Assembly: GCF_029626035.1 (NCBI RefSeq)
Contig: NZ_JARUBE010000003.1
Location: 4,712,001-4,776,000, forward strand
Length of the DNA stretch: 64,000 nt
Direction: 5' to 3'
Source: Micromonospora sp. WMMD980
Lineage (GTDB): Bacteria; Actinomycetota; Actinomycetes; Mycobacteriales; Micromonosporaceae
The first letter of the stretch is position 1. Every line of letters begins with the position of its first letter. The notes under the pieces are model-generated. The model worked only from the letters and a program-made list of their open reading frames with translations. It made no database searches and was not told the DNA's origin. Both the position numbers and the translations under genes were made by a program. Shown piece after piece: positions 26,331-35,915 of this stretch.

Positions 26331-27620
26331 TCAGCGAAGGGTGGGCGATGACGGCGCGGCCGCCAATCGGCTGGGTGGCGTGAAGGCAAAGGCCAAGGCA
26401 GCGACCACGAGTGCGGCTGCGGCCACCGCGAGGCTCTCCCGGAAGCCGAGCCAACCGCCGAGGATTCCCGCGGTCGCGGCCCCGAGTGGCAGGCTGCCGT
26501 GAGCGACTACCCTGTAGCTCGCGTTGACCCTGCCCATGATCGACGGCGCGACCATGAGCTGCCGAAGGGTGACGGCATGGACGTTGAAGTGGGTGAACCC
26601 GAATCCGTAGATCGCGAACCCCAAGGCCATCACTCCGATGGCCACTGGGCCGCTGCCGGCCAAGACAACGAGGACCAGCGGGCCTGCCGCCGCGACGAGT
26701 CTGCCGAGCACGAGGTTCGTGCCCAACCTCAGCTTCGCCCCGATGCGGTTCGCGCAGATTCCGCCAATCAGCGAGCCAACGCCGATGGCGGCCAGCAGCA
26801 CGCCGATGACGCTCGGCTTGAGCTGCAGGGTGCTTGTGGCGAACAGCAGGAAGTTCGCCATGATCACCTGGTCGAAGAAGTTGCCCCACGCGCTGAAGCC
26901 GGCGAGTGTCCCGAGCACCCGGTTTCCCAGGGTCTTGCGCAGGCCGACGCGGATGTCGACGAGCACCCCGCGCATTCCTCGGCGGGCTACCGGCTCGCGG
27001 GGAGGTTCGCGGCGCCTTATTGCCGTCATGGCTAAGGCGGACAGCAACATGCCGATCGCGTCGAACGTGATGGCGCCCGGCGCGGTGAGCAACGCGATCA
27101 GCAGGCCGCCGATGGCGGGCCCGGCGGTGTCGGCGATCGACGTGGTCGTGCTCAAGACCCCGTTGGCCCAGGTGAGCCGGTGGCGGTCGACTAGCGTCGG
27201 GACGTAGGCCAGGTAGGCGATGTTGAATACCGCGGCCAACACCCCGACGAGGAACGCGACGACCATGAAGTAGAGCAGGTGGAGATCGGTCAGCCAAGCC
27301 AGCAGCGGGATGGAGCCCAGTAACAGCGCCCGGGACAGGTTGATGCCGATGAGCAGCGGACGCAGCCGTACACGATCGACTAGCACCCCAACGAACGGTG
27401 TGATCAGCAGCAGCGGCAGCGTGGCGACGCTACCGAGACCGCCCACCTGCTCGGGCGTGGCATCGAGGATGTAGATCGCGGCGAGGGGCAACGCGATGAG
27501 GGTGACCCTTGCAAACAGGTCTGACACTGCTTCGCCGGCCCAGAACAGGTAAAAGTCCGTCTCGGCCCGTCGCGTAGGGATGCGTTGGCCGGAGTCGGCG
27601 GTGGTGGAGACAGCGTTCAC
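26331..27620 (-). CDS. MFS exporter
   Basis: The 429-residue membrane protein has about 12 hydrophobic segments. It carries a GVLVDRVRLRPLL loop (MFS motif A-like) after the second helix and a basic central loop. It resembles the MFS_3/enterobactin-exporter (EntS) type common in antibiotic clusters, where it would export the product and contribute to self-resistance. The start overlaps the dehydrogenase stop as GTGA. Confidence 0.88.
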   Translation of the reverse strand: MNAVSTTADSGQRIPTRRAETDFYLFWAGEAVSDLFARVTLIALPLAAIYILDATPEQVGGLGSVATLPLLLITPFVGVLVDRVRLRPLLIGINLSRALLLGSIPLLAWLTDLHLLYFMVVAFLVGVLAAVFNIAYLAYVPTLVDRHRLTWANGVLSTTTSIADTAGPAIGGLLIALLTAPGAITFDAIGMLLSALAMTAIRRREPPREPVARRGMRGVLVDIRVGLRKTLGNRVLGTLAGFSAWGNFFDQVIMANFLLFATSTLQLKPSVIGVLLAAIGVGSLIGGICANRIGAKLRLGTNLVLGRLVAAAGPLVLVVLAGSGPVAIGVMALGFAIYGFGFTHFNVHAVTLRQLMVAPSIMGRVNASYRVVAHGSLPLGAATAGILGGWLGFRESLAVAAAALVVAALAFAFTPPSRLAAAPSSPTLR

Positions 27621-28867
27621 AGCCGCACCACGTTGTCGCCGTGCAGGAAGCCGCGGGTGTCCAGCACCAGTCTTGCCGGGCTGAAGCTGGTGTTCACGTA
27701 CTGGCTGTGTCGTTGAAGTACGACGACCACGTCCGCGAAGCGGAACGCTTCGTCCAGCGACCGGAGCGGAGCCAGGTCGGCGCCGCGCACCGGCAGGTAC
27801 TCGATGTACGGGTCGTGGAACCTGACGTCGGCTCCTGCGGCGACGAGATGCTCGGCGAGAGGTACGGCAGGGGACTCCCGTGCGTCGGCGACATCCTCCT
27901 TGTAGGCGACCCCGAGCAGCGCGACCGAGGCGGGGCGGTCCTCGGGGGGTGGAAGCAGCTTCATCACCCGGGCAGCGACGTAGCGTGGCATGCGCTCGTT
28001 CGTCCGATCGGCGATGTCGATGAACTCTGAGTTGCTACCCAGGTCTCGTAATCGGTGGGAGAGATAGATCGGGTCGACCGGTATGCAGTGACCGCCGACT
28101 CCCGGGCCCGGAGTGAACGACTGGAAGCCAAAGGGCTTCGTCGCCGCGGCGCCCACCACCTCCCAGAAGTCCAAGCCCAACGCGTCACTGAGCAACAGCA
28201 TTTCGTTGATGAGCCCGACATTGACGTACCGGTAGGTGTTCTCGAGGAGTTTTGCCATCTCGGCCTCCCGCGTGCCCCGCACCGGAACCACCTTGTTGAC
28301 GATGCGGGAGTAGAAGCTCTCGGCGACCGTCGCGCAGGTTGCTGTATGGCCACCTACGATCTTGGGTGTGTTCCGCAGGCTGAACTCGGGATTCCCTGGG
28401 TCGATCCGTTCCGGCGAGAAGGCCAGGAAAAAGTCCGTGCCGGCGGCCAGACCGGACTGTTCGAGGATCGGCAGGATCACCTCCTCAGTGGTGCCCGGAT
28501 AGGTCGTGGACTCCAAGACCACCAGGGTGCCGGGAGCGAGATGGGCTGAGACCCGCCGGGCGGCGGCCTGGACGGCCGAAATGTTGGGGCGACGTTGATC
28601 GTCCAACGGGGTCGGGACGCAGATCACCACCGTCGCCGCGGCGCTGATGACGTCGGCGGCGATCGTAGCGGTGAAGCCACCTGCAAGCATCCGGCTCAGG
28701 TCTTCGTCGGACACGTCTCGAATGTGCGAGTGGCCGGCCATGAGGCCATCCACGACGTCACCGTCGATGTCAACGCCCACCACGCTCAGCCCGCTCAGGG
28801 ACGCCTCATACGCGAGCGGCATGCCGACGTAGCCGAGGCCCAGGACTGCTAGATCAAGTTGAGGCAT
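27617..28867 (-). CDS. UDP-N-acetyl-hexosamine-type nucleotide-sugar dehydrogenase
   Basis: This 416-residue UDP-glucose/GDP-mannose dehydrogenase-family enzyme is closest in pattern to WecC/TviB. It shows the NAD-binding VLGLGYVGMPLA, STTYPGTTEE, and the catalytic Cys in GPGVGGHCIPVDP. It oxidises C6 of a nucleotide sugar twice to the uronate. With the epimerase and aminotransferases it points to an amino-uronic-acid building block. Confidence 0.92.
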   Translation of the reverse strand: MPQLDLAVLGLGYVGMPLAYEASLSGLSVVGVDIDGDVVDGLMAGHSHIRDVSDEDLSRMLAGGFTATIAADVISAAATVVICVPTPLDDQRRPNISAVQAAARRVSAHLAPGTLVVLESTTYPGTTEEVILPILEQSGLAAGTDFFLAFSPERIDPGNPEFSLRNTPKIVGGHTATCATVAESFYSRIVNKVVPVRGTREAEMAKLLENTYRYVNVGLINEMLLLSDALGLDFWEVVGAAATKPFGFQSFTPGPGVGGHCIPVDPIYLSHRLRDLGSNSEFIDIADRTNERMPRYVAARVMKLLPPPEDRPASVALLGVAYKEDVADARESPAVPLAEHLVAAGADVRFHDPYIEYLPVRGADLAPLRSLDEAFRFADVVVVLQRHSQYVNTSFSPARLVLDTRGFLHGDNVVRL

Positions 28868-30414
28868 TCGTCGTATTCCTCACTGAGAATGGGGCTATCG
28901 CCCGAGGGGTCCTGGCCACTGCGGCGCGCCGGTTCGGACCAGGTAAGGCTCCGGACAAGGCGCTCGTGCAGCGCAGTTAGTGCGCCGCGCCGCCTCGATG
29001 CGGCTGGCGAGGGTGTGCGCAACTCGCCCGGCGGCGAAGTCAGGTGCGCCGGGGTGGCGCGTCGGGCATCCGGGGCCGACGGTCGATCGGGATGTTCCGC
29101 AAGCTTTCGAAGGATTCCGCTTCGAGCTTTCCGTTCGGGCTGATCGGTATGTCGGTGCGGACGTCGAGCACGGACGGGACAGCACCCATCGGCAGCAGGG
29201 TCGCGAGGTGGGCGGCTAGTTTGCGCTTGTCGAGCTTGGCGTCCGGTGCGACGACTGCGGTGGCGCCGAGGGTGGCCTCCGAGACGGGATCCGCCGGGTC
29301 GGCCGGTATGACCGTGGCGATGGCGTCTTTGACGCCAGGGCACCGGCGGAGAGCCTCTTCCACCTCGCCCAGCTCGACCCGCAGGCCGCGAATCTTCACC
29401 TGGCGATCGGTGCGGCCGTCGAAAATCAGTTCACCGGTTTGAGTGAGATGCCCACGGTCGCCAGTCGCGTGCTCTTGTCCGAGCGGGGTTATCCGTCCGT
29501 CGACGATGCGACCGAGGGCGAGGTGGGGCGATCGGACGATGATCTCGCCCGGCTCGCCCAGCGGCGGCTCCGACCCGTTCGGGCCTACCAGCCGTACGTG
29601 GAACCCGGGCGCCGGCTTTCCCAGTGGCACTGGGCCATCACCCGTGGCGATGTCCTCATCTGAGGGCGTCAGGTGCATCGCTACTTGTGGTGTCTCGGTG
29701 GTTCCGTACACCGTCGTGAGCCGGGTATTCGGGGCGGCCGCCCTGAACTGCTGGAGATCGCGCCAGCGCAGCGGCTCGCCACCTAGGAGAATGCGGCGAA
29801 GTCGGGGCAGGCGAGTGAGTGCCGGTACGAGCACGCGCCGGGCCACGCTAGGGGTCAGATGCGCGGACGTGATCTCCTGCTCCGCGAGCCATTGTGCGAG
29901 GGCTGCTGGGCGGGCCCAGGTGCGCCCGTCGGGTATGTGCACGCTCGCGCCGATGGACAGCGGGAGGAAAACGTCGCGCAGGAGTGGGTCGTGCGACAAC
30001 CCCGAGATCATGCTGAAACGGTCGTCCGCCGAGTACTCGAACTCGTCGACGCTCCACCGTAGGTAGTGAACGACGGCATCATGACCACCCACCAGGCATT
30101 TCGGCACTCCGGTTGTGCCCGAGGTGAAGGCTAGGTAGGCGACGTTTGAGGCGGCGCCGACCGCGATGCCACCACCGCCGCTGCTGATGGCAGTCACATC
30201 GATGTGCGGAGCGTCGACTTGTGGATGGCTCGCAACCCCGGAAGCGACGACCGCGTGCGGCTCCATCAGCTCCGCCATGGACTGCAGCCGCCGGCGTGGG
30301 TACGACTGATCAAGCACGGCGAAGCAGGCCCCGGCCAGCAGCGTACCGAGGATGCAGACGATCAGGTCCGGGCTGCGTCTGCCGAGCACCGCCACCCTCG
30401 ATTCGGGTGTGACG

Positions 30415-31745
30415 CAGGGCCCCGGCAAAGTCGTCAGGTGATGCCGAGCAGTGCCAGCGGGCGGATGCTGTCGCGGGCGTGATGCCGGTTGGCGGCGGCG
30501 ATGTTGGTGACGCCAGCGGTGCGGAGTGCGCCGATCGCGGCGTTGCGTAGAGCGGCCATGACCTCGGGTCCGGTGCCGGTGCGGATCTGGCTGCGGTCCT
30601 CGTCGTAGGTGACGTCGCGGACCCAGTGGACCTTGTTCTCGATCGACCAGTGCTCGCGGGTCCACGCTGCCAGTTGTGCTGGTTTTGCCTGGTGGACGCG
30701 GAGGTCGGTGATGGCGTAGACGGTCTCGGTGGTGAAGCGTTTCGGCTGGTCGAGGCGGCGTCTGCGGCGGCGGATCTGGATGGCTTGGGCGGCGTGCGGG
30801 AAGTCGATGCCGGTGGAGATCGTCAGGATCTTGCAGCTGCGGATCTCGCGGCGGCCGTGTCCGCGGTCGGTGTCGCGGGTGGCGTCGGGGACTGCCCGCC
30901 AGGGCAGTGCGGTGAGCTGGGCGTGCAGGTGGGGTTGGTTGCCTTTGACGGTCAGGATCCAGTGCGCGCCGCGCTCGGCGAGGTAGTCGACATGCTCGCG
31001 TTGGCAGTGCAGGGCGTCGGCGGTGATCACCGTGTCGCGCAGGTCGCTGATCTGGTCGAGCAGCGGCGCGAACCGGGTGATCTCGTTGGTCTTGCCGTCG
31101 ACGTCGATGCTGGCCAGGACCACACCGGTGGCCTGGTCGCAGGCGGTCATCACGTGCCGGGCAGGGGTGTCGGTGGTGCGGGAGCCGCGCAGGGTCTTGC
31201 CGTCGACGGCGATCGCCCGGCCGGCCGTTGAGGTGGTGGCGGTGGCCCGGCCGGCGAGCCAGACACTGATCGCCGCGGTCAGTAGCTGCGGGTCCATGGC
31301 CTGTAACAGCCGGCGGATCATCGCCTCCGACGGGCGCCGGTCGGCAGGCATGCCCAGGGCGAGAGCCGTCGTGGCCGGCACGTCGGCGACCCATTCGGCG
31401 ATCGCGGCGTACGAGCGGTAGCCGGCGACCACAGCACACACGGCTGCGGTGACCACGACCGTCAGCCGATGCCGGACACCTCGCCGGGCCCGTGGATCAG
31501 GCAGACCAGCGAGCGCTTCGGGCAGCCCACCAGCGGTTTCGGCAACGGTCAGAGCCGGTGCGCAGGACAGGGACGAGATCAGCGATGATGGCAGCGCGGG
31601 CATGACTCACTTCGGGCGATCAGCATGGCGTAGAGAACCTTGATGATCTTCTGAGCCGGTCATGCCCGCCTTGCTGCCACCACCAACGGCGCTTCTACCC
31701 CAAGCCTCACAAGTCGGACACCGTTACGACTTTGCCGGGGCCCTG
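30415..31745 (-). mobile_element. ISAs1-family insertion sequence
   Basis: This 1331-bp element has 20-bp terminal repeats beginning CAGGGCCCCGGCAAAGTCGT at both ends. An exact 10-bp target duplication GGGTGTGACG lies at 30405-30414 and 31746-31755. It disrupts the adenylation-domain gene. Confidence 0.96.
30434..31603 (-). CDS. ISAs1-family transposase
   Basis: The 389-residue DDE transposase has the typical N-terminal DDE_Tnp_1-assoc region ([14 protein letters not shown]). The catalytic residues are Asp in [11 protein letters not shown], Asp in [12 protein letters not shown] and Glu in [14 protein letters not shown]. It appears intact. Confidence 0.93.
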   Translation of the reverse strand: MPALPSSLISSLSCAPALTVAETAGGLPEALAGLPDPRARRGVRHRLTVVVTAAVCAVVAGYRSYAAIAEWVADVPATTALALGMPADRRPSEAMIRRLLQAMDPQLLTAAISVWLAGRATATTSTAGRAIAVDGKTLRGSRTTDTPARHVMTACDQATGVVLASIDVDGKTNEITRFAPLLDQISDLRDTVITADALHCQREHVDYLAERGAHWILTVKGNQPHLHAQLTALPWRAVPDATRDTDRGHGRREIRSCKILTISTGIDFPHAAQAIQIRRRRRRLDQPKRFTTETVYAITDLRVHQAKPAQLAAWTREHWSIENKVHWVRDVTYDEDRSQIRTGTGPEVMAALRNAAIGALRTAGVTNIAAANRHHARDSIRPLALLGIT

Positions 31746-31979
31746 GGGTGTGACGCCCCTGGTGACGAGTGCGGCGGCCACGTCTCCCGCGCGCTCCCGG
31801 AGTTCCCGGTACGTCAGCCTTGTGCTCGGCGACTGGACGGCCGTGCGGTGAGGCCCGTCCTCGGCCATGGCAAGGAATCGGGAGTGAATGCGGTCCCGGT
31901 CTGCGGTAATCCCCGTTGTAACTAGCACATTTCCCCGTTCCTGCGATGCCGCAACGCGGTTGGCGCGCGCAGCACCCAT

Positions 31980-32968
31980 CACCCACTCTCCTCGCGGAGG
32001 TTGAGGGTGACGCCTCCTTATCTGTTGCGGTCGCACGACGTGTGATCATGGCGACCTGCCCGCAAACGGTAGTCGATGCCTCGACCGTCGGCAAGACCCG
32101 TGTTGGCTACCGATTAAGGCCGCAGATTTCCCACACTATCCCCAACCGGCGCGGCAACGAATTTGCGCATGTGAGCGCCGCCTCGAGCATACAACGAAGG
32201 GCTGATGTGAAGGCAGTCACATTGACATCTACGCCATCGCACCGGACCGATCACCGAGGATCGTGACCCATGTGACCTGCAAAAACCTGATGCGATGGGG
32301 AGCTTGACGGCGAGTCCCGAAGGACACGCGACCCTCGCCAGCGCTTCCGTCAGCAGATCTGACGAGCACTCGGACCACAGCCTTCTCGTCACGGCAGAGC
32401 CACGAAAAAATTCAGCTCTAATTACAGCTCTTAGAGAACCGTGATTATTAGAGTTGCCTCCGTTGAACGCATTTTTATACGCGGGTCGCAGCACAGGTTT
32501 GGAGAGCATCCGACGGCTCATGTGACGGGTTCCGCACCCGCACCCGCAAAGATGCGGGCGATCCAATCCACAGGATAAGCAGCTACCGCGTGGATCGCCG
32601 ATGACTGTTCAATCACCCAACAGACGACGTCCCGGTAGCAGTTACTGGCGTCCAGTCCGCCATTCTTCAAGGGTGATCGACTGGCAACCCTTGGTAACAT
32701 CTACCGAGGTCATGGGTCTTGGCGACCGGCCGTCGCCCCCTTCGGCATCCGGGCCTGGTAACGACTAGAGCTGGCAACGGCCGCTTTTGCGAAAGCTCCC
32801 TCCTCGCCGCAACCACACTCGAGTTGCACCTGCGACAGGTGGCCCAGCGGACAATCCCGCCCTACCCCATCCCGTGAGGCGGTCGCTTCATTCGCAGGAA
32901 TTCTGGGGTTACGAGCAGGCGGCGAAAATCTTCGGGCACTCCCCGCGAGCCAAAAAGGAGCTACATTG
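31980..32968. promoter_or_regulatory. Noncoding leader upstream of the biosynthetic cluster
   Basis: About 1 kb lacks a supported gene and is locally less GC-rich. On the minus strand TTGCCG and TACCGT, 17 bases apart at about 32067-32095, could be a promoter for the cluster. An inverted repeat CTCTAAT/ATTAGAG lies at 32416-32422 and 32447-32453. No cluster-linked regulator gene is present. Confidence 0.3.
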
Positions 32969-33150
32969 ATGGGTGTCGACGGTGCCTCCTCGACCGGGTT
33001 AGCGCTAGCCGCATGTGCCGTCTGTGTCAGGCTCCTGCTCACAGGAACCGCGGCCACCACAGCGAGCCTCCTCCGTCGTGATCATGCTGGTCAAAACGGG
33101 CGCCCAGAGCGGAGCCTGTCAAGTCAACTGAGACATTTTCTTGATTTTGT

Positions 33151-34047
33151 TTAGCTTTGTGCTGCTGGTTGGTTGGGCACGGGCGAGGCGGTGGTCTGTT
33201 CGGGGTCGCTGTTGTCGGGTTTGTTGATCCATGCCCGGTCCGGGAGGCGGGGCGGGCGTGGACGGCGGCGGCCGAACCGTTGCGGGTGCGCTGCCCAGGC
33301 CGCGTCGAGGGTCTGTTGCCGCTGTTCACGGATCTGCCCGGCGGTGCCGTGATGCACCGATGCCGGGGTGTGCAGGCCGACCCCGGAGTGCCGGTGCTCG
33401 TGGTTGTAGTAGGTGTAGAACGCCTCGCAGTGCTGCCGGGCGTGCTGGATCGACCCGAACCGCTCGGGAAACGTCGGGTCGTACTTCAACGTCTTGAAGC
33501 TCGCCTCGATGTACGGATTGTCGTTCGATGTCTTCGGACGGCTGTGGCTACGGCCGATCTTCAGATCGGTCAGCAGCTGGGTGACGGTCTTGCTGGTCAT
33601 CGCGGCGCCACGGTCGGCGTGCACGGTCAACTGATCGGCATCGACGCGTTCGCGGGCGGCCGCGTCAGCGATCAGCGCCTCGGCGAGCTGGCCGTCCTCG
33701 TGCGCGGCGACCAGGTGCCCGACGACGTAACGGGACCAGATGTCGATCACGGTGTAGAGGTGGAACCAGACGCCCTTCTGCGGGCCGCGCAGCTTGGTGA
33801 TGTCCCAGGACCAGACCTGGTTCGCCGCGTCGGCCACGAGTTCGGGTTTGGTGCGGGCCGGATGGCTGGCCTGGCTGCGGCGTTCGCCGCTCTGCCCGGC
33901 AGCCCGCAAGATCCGGTACATCGTGGACTCCGAGCACCACCAGCGGCCCTCGTCGAGCTCGCGGGCCCACACCTGCGCCGGCGCCAGATCTTGGTACTCG
34001 GGCCGGTTTAGCAGTTGCAGCACCTGCTCACGTTCCGCCTCGGACAA
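33151..34047 (-). CDS. IS3-type OrfB transposase (copy B)
   Basis: The protein is identical to OrfB at 9063-9959, with the same DDE residues. The frame is also open upstream toward the OrfA overlap. Confidence 0.88.
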   Translation of the reverse strand: MSEAEREQVLQLLNRPEYQDLAPAQVWARELDEGRWWCSESTMYRILRAAGQSGERRSQASHPARTKPELVADAANQVWSWDITKLRGPQKGVWFHLYTVIDIWSRYVVGHLVAAHEDGQLAEALIADAAARERVDADQLTVHADRGAAMTSKTVTQLLTDLKIGRSHSRPKTSNDNPYIEASFKTLKYDPTFPERFGSIQHARQHCEAFYTYYNHEHRHSGVGLHTPASVHHGTAGQIREQRQQTLDAAWAAHPQRFGRRRPRPPRLPDRAWINKPDNSDPEQTTASPVPNQPAAQS

Positions 34048-34172
34048 CGCCGACGGCGGTGGCCTGCGCGCGGTCCGCGGCCGTGAGATTAGCGGTGGTA
34101 CGCGGTGCCGGTAGAGCGTCGCGCGGGAAACACCGGTCAGCCGGCAGGCCCCGGCGATGCCCCACGCCGGGG

Positions 34173-34610
34173 TCAGCGCCTGCTGTGCCTCGGCGAGGAC
34201 GGGTTCGGCATCGGCGCGGAATCCGCGCTCTCGGAGAGCAGTTCCAAGAGCGCGTGCGCTTTTCCCATGATCTGCAAAGCGGTCTCAGTCTTGGCCAGCT
34301 TGGCCTGCAAGCGGGCGTTCTCCCGCTGAAGACGGGCAAGTTCGGCGCTCTCGGCCTTCTTCGCTGCCCGCGCGGCCGATTGCCGCCGGTCCGTCAAGCC
34401 GGCCGACGCTCCGGCGTCTCGGGCCTTGCGCCAGTCGAGAATGTGTGACCCGTACAACCGTTCCCGGCGCAGAATCGCCCCGCGAGCCGCCGCGTCCGGC
34501 GCCGCGTCGTACTCGTCCAGGATCCGCGCCTTGAACTCTGCGGTGAATGTCCGCCGCTGGGGCCGGGCGTCCGGATCCAGGCTCTCGTGGGGCTTCGACG
34601 TTATGCTAAT
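34173..34610 (-). CDS. IS3-type OrfA (copy B)
   Basis: The predicted protein is identical to copy A OrfA. A silent GCG to GCT change near 34282 is the only difference I found between the two elements. As in copy A, only a non-standard start (ATT or ATC) gives the full HTH domain. Confidence 0.75.
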   Translation of the reverse strand: MSITSKPHESLDPDARPQRRTFTAEFKARILDEYDAAPDAAARGAILRRERLYGSHILDWRKARDAGASAGLTDRRQSAARAAKKAESAELARLQRENARLQAKLAKTETALQIMGKAHALLELLSESADSAPMPNPSSPRHSRR

Positions 34611-34709
34611 GATCTCTCCTCAGGACCGTCCAGGAAGAGTATCCCCTGGTAGACGGGCTGTCTCACATCAGCGTGACAGGGAGGGAGCTTGGGCATGGAT
34701 GAGGAGTCT

Positions 34710-35915
34710 CTACGCGAGTTCGCATGGCACCAGCTCCGCTGATCTTGGTTGTTTGGGCTGGTAGGGCCTCTTGTCGCGGATGCAGGCCCAGAGGACGTTG
34801 AGGCGTTGTCTGGACAGGGCGGCGGTGGCTTGGCGGTGGGTCTTTCCTTCTGCTCTCTTCTTGTCGTAGTAGGCGCGTGATCGTGGGCAGTGGGTCAGGG
34901 CGGTGAAGCTGGACATGCTGAACACCCGGCGTAGGCCCCGGTGGTAGCGGTGCGGCCGAATCTGGTGACCCTGCCTGCGGCCGGAGTCGCGGGAGATCGG
35001 CGCGAGGCCGGCGTGCGCGGCGAGCGCTGCGGCGCTGGGGTAGGTGGTGAGGGTGCCGGCGTGGGCAAGGAACTCGGCGGCGAGGGTGGTGCCGATGCCG
35101 GGCAGGCTGGTGACGATCTCTCCCAGCTCGTGCTCCGCGACGATGCCGGCGATGGTTTCCTCGATGGCGACGATGCGATCGTTGACCGCTTCCAGGTCGG
35201 CGGCCATCTGTGCCAGAATCCCGGCTGCGGTGGCCTCACCGGCGACGTTGGCGGTCTGCGTCCGCGCGGCGGTGAGAACCTTGGCGGTGAGTGCCTTGGC
35301 TGCCCGCACGCCGTGCTCACGTAGGTAGTCCAGGATGCGGGCTTCACCGGCGCGACGCAGTCCGGCGGGTGTCTGCCACTGGGCGAGGAGCCGCAGCGCG
35401 CCCTTGCTGCGTAGGTTCAGCGCCTTCTCCAGGGCAGGGCTGATCATCGTCAGGAGGTCCTGGATGCGGGCGGTGATGCGGACTCGGTCGGCGACCAGGT
35501 CGAGGCGGCGGGAGACGAGCAACTTCAACTGCTGCTGCACCCCGTCCGCAACGGTGAGGGTCGGTAGGTCGCCGCGCATGCGCAGGGTCTGAGCGATGAC
35601 GTACGCGTCGTGGGCGTCGGTCTTGCGTTCGCCGTGGAATGCCTCCGCCATCCGTGAGGTGACCGTGCCGCTGACGTAGCGCACGTCCGCGTTGCGGTCG
35701 AACAGGACCGCCAGCAGCAGTGCCGCTGGTCCGCCGCGCAGGTCGACGGCCCAGCGGATCGACTTACGGCGTTTGCCGAGCCGGCCGGCGATGCCGGAGA
35801 TGGCCCGCTGATCGTTGGGAATCTTCTCGGACACCACCACGGTGCCGTCGTCGTCGACGACGCACACGTGGTGGTGGGTCTTGCCGACGTCGACGCCGGC
35901 CCACAGGCTGCCCAT
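34710..35915 (-). CDS. IS110-family transposase
   Basis: The 401-residue protein starts LWAGVDVGKTHHHVCV, the DEDD RuvC-like opening of DEDD_Tnp_IS110. It contains ERKTDAHDAYVIAQ and ends with the Transposase_20 domain (LPGIGTTLAAEFLAHAG, then ISRDSGRR with the candidate nucleophilic Ser). IS110 elements lack clear inverted repeats; I could not define the edges. Noncoding RNA-bearing ends are expected on one or both sides. Confidence 0.92.
   Translation of the reverse strand: MGSLWAGVDVGKTHHHVCVVDDDGTVVVSEKIPNDQRAISGIAGRLGKRRKSIRWAVDLRGGPAALLLAVLFDRNADVRYVSGTVTSRMAEAFHGERKTDAHDAYVIAQTLRMRGDLPTLTVADGVQQQLKLLVSRRLDLVADRVRITARIQDLLTMISPALEKALNLRSKGALRLLAQWQTPAGLRRAGEARILDYLREHGVRAAKALTAKVLTAARTQTANVAGEATAAGILAQMAADLEAVNDRIVAIEETIAGIVAEHELGEIVTSLPGIGTTLAAEFLAHAGTLTTYPSAAALAAHAGLAPISRDSGRRQGHQIRPHRYHRGLRRVFSMSSFTALTHCPRSRAYYDKKRAEGKTHRQATAALSRQRLNVLWACIRDKRPYQPKQPRSAELVPCELA

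Larger units (their letters stand above)
29040..31979 (-). pseudogene. Free-standing NRPS adenylation domain, interrupted by an ISAs1-type element
   Basis: The N-terminus (31979 to about 31756) reads TRLTYRELRERAGDVAAAL. After the IS the A motifs continue: LAFTSGTTGVPK (A3), YGTTETPQ (A5), TGDRG (A7), VKIRGLRVELGEVE (A8) and ISPNGKLE with the A10 Lys. Removing the IS and one 10-bp duplication restores ...TRGVTPESRVAVLG..., about 532 residues with no carrier domain. The A4 region HDPLLRD resembles the subgroup of Lys2-like (alpha-aminoadipate) A domains; the substrate is otherwise unknown. ATG at 31979 has GAGGAGAG upstream. It is the first gene of the cluster. Confidence 0.92.
33111..34684 (-). 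mobile_element. IS3-type insertion sequence, copy B
   Basis: This is the same 1574-bp element as at 8426-9999, in inverted orientation. It is flanked by GAGC at 33107-33110 and 34685-34688. Having its own duplication argues for an independent insertion rather than one end of a composite transposon. Confidence 0.92.
32969..34702 (+). pseudogene. Small hydrophobic ORF interrupted by IS copy B
   Basis: An ATG at 32969 follows AAGGAG with 8-base spacing. The peptide (MGVDGASSTGLALAACAV, then RLLLTGTAATTASLL) has one hydrophobic segment. IS copy B begins at 33111. Without the IS and one GAGC duplication the frame would end at a TGA at 34700-34702 after about 51 residues. It may be a real small membrane peptide or chance. 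Confidence 0.3.

Noticed and set aside
25276..27297. A 673-codon minus-strand frame across the MFS and epimerase genes
   Set aside because: It is an out-of-frame reading of two recognisable genes, with Arg/His-rich composition and no motifs.
32114..32566. A 150-codon minus-strand frame in the cluster leader
   Set aside because: No family pattern, uneven composition, no ribosome-binding site; treated as noncoding.
8426..34684. Composite transposon carrying the cluster
   Set aside because: Each IS copy has its own flanking duplication (GCCCC and GAGC) and the outer flanks do not match, so co-transposition is not supported.
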